Positions 50,489 through 57,707 of a stretch of DNA of 64,000 bases are shown one piece after another (position 1 is the stretch's first letter; every line of letters begins with the position of its first letter). This DNA comes from Nonomuraea helvata (GTDB lineage: Bacteria; Actinomycetota; Actinomycetes; Streptosporangiales; Streptosporangiaceae), in contig NZ_BAAAXV010000002.1 in assembly GCF_039535785.1 (NCBI RefSeq), positions 372,001 to 436,000 on the forward strand, written 5' to 3'. Under the pieces are notes generated by a model. The model was not told the origin of the DNA and searched no databases. It saw only the letters and a list, made by a program, of their open reading frames with translations. The position numbers were made by a program, and so were the translations under genes.

Positions 50489-50864
50489 GGCCGATGCCTC
50501 CAGTCCCCCGACAAATAGGCATATTTCAGGCTAGACAGCCTCTTAATGATACGAAGTCCGTTGTGCCCATAACTGCCCGTAATCATGCACGTCGCCCACC
50601 CTGGAGCGCGCCGGCCATCAGCCGGGCCGCCGGCGCACCCCGCTCCCAGCTGGCGACATCGGCGACGATGCTGCCAAACATCAAAATAATGGATGTATAA
50701 CACCTCATAGGTTTTACGGGTTGTTTGGGGTCTAAGAGGTAACTGTGAGTATCTGGTAGGGGTATGTCTGCTTCCGTCTGAGTGCCTGGTGAATCCGAAT
50801 ACTCCGCCGAAATGGCGGCTGCCGGATTACGGGCCGTCCAATCCAATGAACGGAAACGAGAGCA
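50489..50864. other. Intergenic region, AT-rich, promoter-bearing
   Basis: These 376 bp separate the divergent transpeptidase and His-rich protein genes. They contain A/T-rich tracts (50510-50560 and 50680-50760) in a GC-rich background and a small hairpin, CCGCC-N5-GGCGG at 50804-50818. I see no gene or known riboswitch that I can support. Promoters for both flanking genes presumably lie here. Confidence 0.5.
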
Positions 50865-51266
50865 GTGAATACTGAAAGTCGGCGGTCACGGACCTCACGC
50901 CATGGGCGGTTCGTGGCACTAGCTCTTACCGGCGCGGCCGCCGGTCTCATGTTCCTTCCCTTCGGCCAGGGGGTGGCCGGAGCGAGCACGGGCTTCCCCG
51001 CCGTCCAGGCCGGCGGCCCGCCGGCGCCGGCGCCGCAGGCAGCGCCGCGCGTCCACGTCCAGAAGAAGGTCGTGCATCACCGCCCGCACCGCCACCGGAA
51101 CTACGAGGAGGCGGACATCCAGGTCTTCAACCGCAACAACAGCTTCAACTTCGACCACCGCAGGGACTTCTACAGCGACAACGAGTTCAACAAGGACCGG
51201 TGGGAGAAGGAGGACTTCGAGCACGAGCACGACCACGACCACGACCACCACAAGCCCGTCGAGTGA
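50865..51266 (+). CDS. Secreted histidine-rich small protein
   Basis: The protein has 133 residues from a GTG. Signal peptide LALTGAAAGLMFLPFGQGVAGA; the mature part has two His clusters (VHHRPHRHR and EHEHDHDHDHHK) separated by an Asn/Asp/Phe-rich stretch (FNRNNSFNFDHRRDFYSDNE). It probably binds metal ions such as Zn, Ni or Cu at the cell surface. I do not know a named family. A hairpin terminator follows at 51292. Confidence 0.7.
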   Translation: MNTESRRSRTSRHGRFVALALTGAAAGLMFLPFGQGVAGASTGFPAVQAGGPPAPAPQAAPRVHVQKKVVHHRPHRHRNYEEADIQVFNRNNSFNFDHRRDFYSDNEFNKDRWEKEDFEHEHDHDHDHHKPVE

Positions 51267-51291
51267 CGCTGACGGACTCCGGACGCACGAA

Positions 51292-51323
51292 CGGCCCGCC
51301 CCTCCCTGAGGAGGAGCGGGCCG
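51292..51323. terminator. Hairpin terminator
   Basis: Arms CGGCCCGC (51292-51299) and GCGGGCCG (51316-51323) flank a partly paired 16-nt loop. It lies between the His-rich protein gene and the end of the convergent NurA gene. Confidence 0.6.
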
Positions 51324-51345
51324 CCGCGTGGAGTGCCTGTGCTCC

Positions 51346-52290
51346 TTAGGCCGTCGCGGCCGTGCGCAGCGCGCGGTAGAGCAGGCGGCTGTCGCCCAGG
51401 TGGTGGCGCAGGAGTTTCTCCAGGCCGCCGATCGGGACCAGGTTCTGCGGGGCGCGGGGGTCCTTGTAGTCGACGCCCGCCAGCGGCGGCAGGGCGAGGG
51501 TGACGGAGTCGGCCAGCCGTACGGCCTGGGCGGGGTCGAGGTCGGCACTGGCCTCGCAGCGGGCCACGCCCGCCCACGGCGCGGACGACTGGACGGGGAG
51601 CCGCAGGTACCAGGCGTGGCGCCGCCAGCTGGTGCCCATGAGGAACACGGGGGTGCGCTGGCCGGGAGTGAGGGCGGCGACCACCGCGGACTGGGGCGGC
51701 GGCAGGTAGGCGGTGTGGTGGGTCTTGATGTAGCCGACCGTGCGCGGCACGTGCGTACGCCCGCGCAGCGGCCCGTCCACCAGGAGCAGGTCGTCGCCGC
51801 GGTTGCGGTGCCGGACGGCCAGGTCCACCTCGAGCTGGGTGACCTGGCGCTGCAGCGCCAGGGACAGCTCCTCGAAGGAGGCGTCGGCGGCCTTGCTGGG
51901 ATGGTAGGTGGCGTGCGTGGTCTTGACCTCGGGCGCGTACGGGGAGGCGGAGATGAGCGTCCGGTTGACCTGGATCTCCGCCAGGTCGGCGCCCTCCGGC
52001 CCGCAGCGGACGATCCCGGCCGCGTAGGAGGCGGCGATGCCGGGGACCGGCATGGGCGCGTCGGGATCGTGGACCCAGACGCGGGCGTCGATCCTGCGGA
52101 CGCCGTCGGCGACGAGCAGGGTCTCGGGCGCGGAGGCGTCGGGTCCGGGCGTGACGGGTTTCCAGTCGGCGGCCGGCTGCTCGATGTCGAGGATCAGCTC
52201 GGCGCTGGTGGTGCCCAGCTCGGAGAGGTTCTCGACGGCGAGGGCGGCGGCGTAGCCGGGGTCCCACGGGTCGACGGTGAAGCCGGTCAT
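51346..52290 (-). CDS. nurA: NurA-domain 5'-3' nuclease
   Basis: The protein has 314 residues. NurA motifs are present: LLVADGVRRIDARVWVHD followed by IAASYAAGIVRC (first catalytic Asp), LLLVDGPLRGR (about residue 172), VGYIKTHHTAYL and the C-terminal DYKDPRAPQNLVPIGGLEKLLRHHLGD. NurA works as a dimer on a hexameric HerA translocase to resect DNA ends. The ATG overlaps the SbcC stop (ATGA). It is the last gene of the HerA-SbcD-SbcC-NurA operon. The family is divergent, but the partner genes make the call secure. Confidence 0.85.
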   Translation of the reverse strand: MTGFTVDPWDPGYAAALAVENLSELGTTSAELILDIEQPAADWKPVTPGPDASAPETLLVADGVRRIDARVWVHDPDAPMPVPGIAASYAAGIVRCGPEGADLAEIQVNRTLISASPYAPEVKTTHATYHPSKAADASFEELSLALQRQVTQLEVDLAVRHRNRGDDLLLVDGPLRGRTHVPRTVGYIKTHHTAYLPPPQSAVVAALTPGQRTPVFLMGTSWRRHAWYLRLPVQSSAPWAGVARCEASADLDPAQAVRLADSVTLALPPLAGVDYKDPRAPQNLVPIGGLEKLLRHHLGDSRLLYRALRTAATA

Positions 52291-54713
52291 GGAGCGACGG
52301 TCGCCTTCCGTACGTGGGAGCCCTTGCCGTCGCGGCTGACCTCGAAGCGGACCGGGACGCGGTCGGCCAGCGCGGGCACGTGGGTGACGACGCCGATCAT
52401 GCGTTCCTGGCCGGCGGCGAGGCGTTCGAGTGTGGTGGCGACGGTGTCGAGCGTGGCGGGGTCGAGGGTGCCGAAGCCCTCGTCCAGGAAGATCGAGTCG
52501 AGTCTCCTGGCGACGGCGCCGGACAGGGCCAGCGCCAGGGCTAGGGCGGCCTGGAAGGTCTCGCCGCCGGACAGGGTGCGGGCGCTGCGCCGCATGCCGG
52601 CCTCGCCGTAGTCGATCACCTCGATGTCGCCGGTCTTGTCGGCGAGCGCGAGCTCGTACTGGCCGTCGGACAGCTCGCGCAGCGTGTCGGAGGCGGAGGC
52701 GACGAGCACGGCGAGGGCCTCGGCGCACAGCCAGCGCTCGAAGGCGTTGGCGCGCAGGCGGAGGGCGAGCTCGTGGGCGACCTTGGCCTCGTGCTCCTTC
52801 TGGGCGACCTGCTGGTCCAGGTCGGCGGCGCGGCCGCGTTCCTCCTTGAGGCGTTCGAGTGCGCTGTCGGCGCGGGCGACGGAGCCGGCGACGGCGGCGC
52901 CGAGCTGGTCGGGAGAGGCGTCGCGCGACGCGACGACGCCGTGCTCGGCCAGGCGCTCGCCCAGCCTGCGCCGGTCGGCGGCGAGCCGGTCGCGGGCCTG
53001 GGCGAGCTGCTCCTCGCGTTCGGCGAGCGCGGCGCGGGCGGCCTGGGCGGCGCGGTCGCGCCAGCCGAGCAGCTCCGTCCAGGCCCGGTGCAGGTCCTCG
53101 CGGGCGAGGGATGGCGGCGGGTCGTCCTGGGCGCCGGAGACGAGCAGCCGGTCGCGGGCGGTCTCCAGGGTGCGCCAGGCGCTCTCGGTCTGGCGCTCGA
53201 CCTGTTCGGCCGCGGCCCGCGCCTGCTCGAGGCCGCCGCGTGCGGCGCGTACGGCGTTGCGCGTCTGGGCGACCAGCTGGTCGGCCTTGGCGATGGCGGC
53301 CAGCCGCGCCTCGAGCTCGGCCCGGTCGCCGGGCGCGGGCAGCGCGGCCAGCTCCGACTCCAGCCCGGCGGCCTGCGTGGCCAGCATCGAGGCCGAGGTC
53401 TCGGCCTTGGCCCAGGCGGCTCCGGCGCGCTGGGCGCGTTCGCGGGCGCCCGCGAGGGCGCGGTCGGCGGTGCGCATGTCGGCGGGCGGCTCGTGAGAGG
53501 GCAGCTCGGCGACCGGATGCCGGCAGACGGGGCACGGCTCGCCGACGGCGAGCCGGTTGAGCAGGTGGGCGGCGGCGTGGGCGTCGCGCAGGCGTTCGCG
53601 CTGCGCTTCGGCGGTGGCGAGCGCTTGTTCGGCGGCGGTCCGCTCGGCGGCCAGGCCCTCGAGTGAGGCGGCGGCCGACGTGGCGGCGGCACGGGCGCGG
53701 GCGGCCTCGGCCTGCCGGCGTTCGCGGGCGTCCAGGGCCGTGAGCGCCGCCCGGGGCGCGCCGCGGTCGCCGAGCGCGGCCAGCGCCTCGTACGCCTCGT
53801 GCTCGTCGGCCTCCAGCCTGGCCACGTCGGCGGCCATCGTCTCGACCGACTCGGCGGCGGCGCGGCGGGCCGCGGCCAGGGTGGGGACGGCGGCGGGCAT
53901 GCGGAGCTGGGCGAGCACCGACTGGCGTTCGGCCACGGCGGCCCGCTCCTGCTCGGCGCGGCGGATGTCGCCCTCGCGGGCACGCAGCAGGTCCAGGTCG
54001 GCGCCGATGGTCTCGGCCAGCCGCCGCAGCGCCGCCAGCCGCTCGGCCAGCTCGCGCTCGGCCTCCTCCGTCGCGCCGGACAGCTTGGCGAGCTGGTCGC
54101 GGGCGAAGGAGGCGGCCTGCTTGGCGGCCTCCTCCTCGCGGGCGGCGCTCTGCCTGATCCGCTCGTAGACGTCGGCGTCGAGCAGCTGCACCAGCAGGTC
54201 CTGCCGCTCGCGCGGCGCGGCGTGCAGGAACTCGGCGAAGCGGCCCTGCGGCAGCACCACGCACTGCGTGAAGAACCGGTACTCCAGCCCGGTCACCCGC
54301 TGCGCCTCCGGGGTGACGTTCTCGCCCTCGGCGACCGGCTTGACCACCGCGTCGAACGCCTCCGCGAGCGGCGCGGCGGCGTCCAGCTCGTCGAGCCTGG
54401 CCTCCTTGGTGCGCACCGCGCCCTTGGCGTCGCGCACCATCGCGCGGACCACGCCGTAGCGCCGCCCGTCGCTGTCGAACACCATCGCCACCTTGCCGGC
54501 GGTGACCGACGGGGCCAGGGCGTGGGCGACGGCGTTCTCCCTGCCCCAGCGGGGCACGGTGCCGTACAGGGCGAAGCAGATCGCGTCGATGATCGTGCTT
54601 TTGCCCGCGCCGGTCGCGCCCACGAGCGCGAAGTACTCGGTGTCGGAGAAGTCGACGGTCACCGGCTCGCGGAAGCTGCCGAAGTGGTCCAGGTGCAGCA
54701 GCAGGGGGCGCAT
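52287..54713 (-). CDS. sbcC: SbcC (Rad50-like) SMC-family ATPase
   Basis: The protein has 808 residues. N-terminal Walker A ALVGATGAGKSTIIDAICFALYG (Lys38); the middle is two long Ala/Arg/Glu-rich coiled-coil arms around the zinc hook CPVCRHP (about residue 392). The C-terminus has the signature ARTLSGGETFQAALALALAL and Walker B IFLDEGFGTLD. It is shorter than E. coli SbcC (about 1,050) because the arms are short. It pairs with SbcD to open and process DNA ends. The start overlaps the SbcD stop by one base (TGATG). Confidence 0.93.
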   Translation of the reverse strand: MRPLLLHLDHFGSFREPVTVDFSDTEYFALVGATGAGKSTIIDAICFALYGTVPRWGRENAVAHALAPSVTAGKVAMVFDSDGRRYGVVRAMVRDAKGAVRTKEARLDELDAAAPLAEAFDAVVKPVAEGENVTPEAQRVTGLEYRFFTQCVVLPQGRFAEFLHAAPRERQDLLVQLLDADVYERIRQSAAREEEAAKQAASFARDQLAKLSGATEEAERELAERLAALRRLAETIGADLDLLRAREGDIRRAEQERAAVAERQSVLAQLRMPAAVPTLAAARRAAAESVETMAADVARLEADEHEAYEALAALGDRGAPRAALTALDARERRQAEAARARAAATSAAASLEGLAAERTAAEQALATAEAQRERLRDAHAAAHLLNRLAVGEPCPVCRHPVAELPSHEPPADMRTADRALAGARERAQRAGAAWAKAETSASMLATQAAGLESELAALPAPGDRAELEARLAAIAKADQLVAQTRNAVRAARGGLEQARAAAEQVERQTESAWRTLETARDRLLVSGAQDDPPPSLAREDLHRAWTELLGWRDRAAQAARAALAEREEQLAQARDRLAADRRRLGERLAEHGVVASRDASPDQLGAAVAGSVARADSALERLKEERGRAADLDQQVAQKEHEAKVAHELALRLRANAFERWLCAEALAVLVASASDTLRELSDGQYELALADKTGDIEVIDYGEAGMRRSARTLSGGETFQAALALALALSGAVARRLDSIFLDEGFGTLDPATLDTVATTLERLAAGQERMIGVVTHVPALADRVPVRFEVSRDGKGSHVRKATVAP

Positions 54714-55852
54714 CAGCCGGTCACCTCGTCGTAGAGCCGGTCGAACAGCGTGGCCACCTGTTCGTCGTGGCGGCCGGTCGCGGTCAGGTAGTCGCGGAAC
54801 AGCTCGCGCGGGCTGCGCTCGCCCGAGCCGGTCCTGCGCGTGGCGGGCACCGGCCGGAACTTCTCGTCCAGCATGACGTCGACGGCCCCGGACAGCAGCT
54901 CGCGCACGTCGTCGGCCAGGCCGACGCGCGGTTTCTCCTCCACGATCACCTTCAGCCAGTCGTCGCCCGGCTCGATGCCCTCCAGCTGCTCCAGCGTGCC
55001 GCGCACGGTACGCAGGCGGCGGGCCGAGGCGAACGTCAGCTCGCTGACCACGGCGGGCCGCCCCGGGGTGACCTCGACCAGCAGCGCGCCCGGGGTGTTG
55101 CCCTCCTCGCCGAAGTCCACGTTGAGCGGCGAGCCGCTGTACCAGATCGGGCACGGGCCGGGGATCTGCTGGCGGCGGTGCAGGTGGCCGAGCGCGGCGT
55201 ACTGGGTGGCGGGCGGGAACGCGGTCGGCTCGAAGTAGTAGGAGAAGATCGACTGCGCCTCCCGTTCGCCGCCGCCGAACGCGCCGCCGGGGAGCGTGCC
55301 GTGGGTGGTGACCAGGTTGACGGTGTCGGCGTGGAAGCCCGCGGTGAGCGCGCCGATCAGCTCGCCGATGCGGGAGGCGTAGTCGCGGTTGTGGTCGGAG
55401 GCGGTGCCGGTGAGGACCTCAGCGGCGCGTACGACGTACCGGTGCGACAGGAACGGCAGCACAGCCAGCCGCACCGGCTCCCCCGAGCGTGCCGTGAAGG
55501 CGAGCGTGCCGCCCGCGTCCGGGCGCCGGAACGAGCCGATCACGTGCAGGCCGAGCTTGCCCAGCACCGGCCGGTAGACCTCCAGCAGCTGCGGGTTGTC
55601 GTGGTTGCCGGCCAGCACCACCACGTCGCGGCCGTCGCCGCTCAGCGCCATCAGCGCGTTGAGCACCAGCGACTGCGCCTCGGGCGTGGGCGCCGAGGTG
55701 TCGAACAGGTCGCCGGCCACGATGACGGCGTCCACGTCGTGCGTGCGGGCGGCGGCGACCAGCTCGCGCAGCACGGCCCGGTGCTCGTCGAAGCGGGGAC
55801 GGCCCTTGAGCACTTTGCCCACATGCCAGTCCGCGGTGTGCAGGATCTTCAC
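54713..55852 (-). CDS. sbcD: SbcD (Mre11-like) exonuclease
   Basis: The protein has 379 residues. Calcineurin-like phosphodiesterase motifs bind two Mn ions: HTADWHVGK (D8, H10), VAGDLFD (D48), LAGNHDN (N83, H84), THGT and LGHLHRRQ. The C-terminal capping and SbcC-binding region is present (IWYSGSPLNVDFGE). The start is the GTG at 55852; frames further upstream run through HerA. It lies 14 bp after HerA. Together with SbcC it is the bacterial Mre11-Rad50 complex. Confidence 0.93.
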   Translation of the reverse strand: MKILHTADWHVGKVLKGRPRFDEHRAVLRELVAAARTHDVDAVIVAGDLFDTSAPTPEAQSLVLNALMALSGDGRDVVVLAGNHDNPQLLEVYRPVLGKLGLHVIGSFRRPDAGGTLAFTARSGEPVRLAVLPFLSHRYVVRAAEVLTGTASDHNRDYASRIGELIGALTAGFHADTVNLVTTHGTLPGGAFGGGEREAQSIFSYYFEPTAFPPATQYAALGHLHRRQQIPGPCPIWYSGSPLNVDFGEEGNTPGALLVEVTPGRPAVVSELTFASARRLRTVRGTLEQLEGIEPGDDWLKVIVEEKPRVGLADDVRELLSGAVDVMLDEKFRPVPATRRTGSGERSPRELFRDYLTATGRHDEQVATLFDRLYDEVTG

Positions 55853-55866
55853 GAAACCACCTGTGG

Positions 55867-57630
55867 TCAGAAGGGCGGGATGTCGTCTTCGACGCCGGGC
55901 AGGCCCTGGAACGGATCGGCCGAGACCTTGGCCGGCTGGGTCGCAGCCTCGGCCGGCCGGGTGGCCCAGGCGGGGAAGGGAAAGGCGACCGCCAGCGGCA
56001 CCGGGATCTCCGGCTGGGCGACGAACATGGTGCCCGGCTTGGCGATCGTCGCGCGCTCCCGCACGGCCGGAGGCAGCCAGCCGTACTCGGACCGGGCGGC
56101 CTCGGCCGGGTCCAGGCGGCCCGCGACGCGTACGGCGCTGTTGGAGACGATGCGCCGCTCCACCTCCGAGGCCGTCTGCTGGGCGCCGATGAGGATGACG
56201 CCGAGCGAACGGCCCCGCTCGGCCACATCCAGCAGGATCTCCTTGATGGGCGAGTCGCCCTCGCGCGGCGCGTACTTGTTCAGCTCGTCCAGGACCACGA
56301 AGAGCAGCGGCCGGGCCGTGCCCGACGACTCCTTGCGGTGGAACTCCCCGCGCAGCACCACGCCCACCACGAACCGCTGCGCCCGCTCGGGCAGGTTGTG
56401 CAGGTCCACGATCGACACCTGCGCGTCGGAGGTGCGGACCGAGTGGTTGCGGTAGAAGGGCAGATCGCCCCGGATGATCGGCGAGAGCGGGCGCACCGCG
56501 CTGCGCAGCCTGCGCAGGAAGGCGTTGACCGTGCCGAGCGGCGTCTGCGCGCCGCTCCACTCGCCGCGCGCGCTCTCGTCCTGCAACTGGTCGGAGAGCA
56601 TCTCCACGAGGTCGGCGAACGTCCGGCAGGAGATGCCGCGCACCATGACCGCGCCGCCGTCGCCCACCGGCTCGGCCCACGACTTGAGCCGGGCGGCGAC
56701 CTGCCCCACCAGCAGCGAGTAGCCGGCGCGCTCGTCGTCGGCGTCGGCGAACACGAACCGCAGCAGCTCCTCCTGGCAGAACTCCACCAGCGTCCAGTAG
56801 AAGGCGCTCACCCCCTGCGTGCGGGCCGAGACGTGCGGCACGCCGTTGGGGTCGCCCGGGCGGGGCGGCGCGAACACGTGGACGCTGCCGAACGCCCTGG
56901 CCGGCAGCCCCAGCCGGGCGTAGACGCCGGCGGCGCGCTCGTCGAGCCGGACGTTGTCGTGGTCGAGGAAGAGCAGGTCCTCGCCCTTGACCGAGAAGAT
57001 CAACGCCTTGGTGTTGGCCGCCTCGCCCTCCAGCACCCCCGAATTGAAGATCGAGTAGAGCAGGAACGTCGCGAACGAGGTCTTGGTGGCCACGCCCGAC
57101 ACGCCGGAGATCGACACGTGCGCGCCGCGGGTGCCGTCGAGGAAGTCGAAGTTGACGTAGAGCGGCTGGCCGTCGCGGCCCATCCCGAGGGGGATCCGCC
57201 GGTCCATCACGTCGAAGTACAGAGCCTGGTCACGGTCGCCCGCGCCGGCCAGGAAGACCTTGGAGCCGGGCAGCGGCGGCACGAACACCTCCGGCTCGAC
57301 CCGCGTCACCCGCACCTCCGCCACCTCGACCACCGCGGCCGGCAGCGCGCCGTCGGCGATCAGGAAGACGTCGGAGTCGTACGCGGCGCCCTCGTGCCGG
57401 GCCTCCACCGTGGTCACCACACCGGCCACCAGCACCGTGCCGTAGCCCGGCACCTCGCGCCTGGTCACCACCACGTCGTCGAGCTGGACGACCTTGCCCG
57501 GCTCCAGCCCCACCCAGAACGACAGCGGCGAGGCCGCCTGGGTGCCCAGCACCCGCCCGACCGCCTCACCGCTCGCAGGCGTCGCCGACGTCGCCGCCGC
57601 CTGATGGCTCACCGCCCCGTTGACCGTCAC
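55867..57630 (-). CDS. herA: HerA-like hexameric DNA translocase
   Basis: The protein has 587 residues. The N-terminal HAS-barrel region (residues about 20-120, GRVLGT...VVVTRREVPGYGTVL) precedes a RecA-like ATPase with Walker A GVSGVATKT (Lys183), Walker B LLFVVLDELNKY (Asp448, Glu449), a likely arginine finger in DVAERGRSLG and sensor GAQQTASEV. HerA hexamers pump DNA into or past NurA. It is the first gene of the operon, and GTG 57630 follows GGAGG. In bacteria HerA also occurs in anti-phage systems, but the SbcCD-NurA neighbours point to DNA end resection. Confidence 0.9.
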   Translation of the reverse strand: MTVNGAVSHQAAATSATPASGEAVGRVLGTQAASPLSFWVGLEPGKVVQLDDVVVTRREVPGYGTVLVAGVVTTVEARHEGAAYDSDVFLIADGALPAAVVEVAEVRVTRVEPEVFVPPLPGSKVFLAGAGDRDQALYFDVMDRRIPLGMGRDGQPLYVNFDFLDGTRGAHVSISGVSGVATKTSFATFLLYSIFNSGVLEGEAANTKALIFSVKGEDLLFLDHDNVRLDERAAGVYARLGLPARAFGSVHVFAPPRPGDPNGVPHVSARTQGVSAFYWTLVEFCQEELLRFVFADADDERAGYSLLVGQVAARLKSWAEPVGDGGAVMVRGISCRTFADLVEMLSDQLQDESARGEWSGAQTPLGTVNAFLRRLRSAVRPLSPIIRGDLPFYRNHSVRTSDAQVSIVDLHNLPERAQRFVVGVVLRGEFHRKESSGTARPLLFVVLDELNKYAPREGDSPIKEILLDVAERGRSLGVILIGAQQTASEVERRIVSNSAVRVAGRLDPAEAARSEYGWLPPAVRERATIAKPGTMFVAQPEIPVPLAVAFPFPAWATRPAEAATQPAKVSADPFQGLPGVEDDIPPF

Positions 57631-57707
57631 TCATCCCTCCGCCCCCACGAATCCCGCTCTAAGGGAGCGTAGTCGGCCTCAGGGGTGCGTCCGGCTCATT
57701 TCAGCAG

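Noticed and set aside
50583..50846. An 87-codon minus-strand frame between the transpeptidase and His-rich genes
   Set aside because: It has no ribosome-binding site and no family resemblance, and codon use is unlike neighbours. I left the region as intergenic.
51346..54264. A 972-codon minus-strand frame spanning NurA and part of SbcC
   Set aside because: Its C-terminal part is the real NurA frame from 52290; the upstream part is out of frame with SbcC and Arg/Ala-rich, so it is an extension artefact.
55867..57630. HerA considered as part of a HerA-Sir2 or HerA-DUF4297 defence system
   Set aside because: No Sir2, DUF4297 or other effector is adjacent; the partners are SbcD, SbcC and NurA, which point to end resection.
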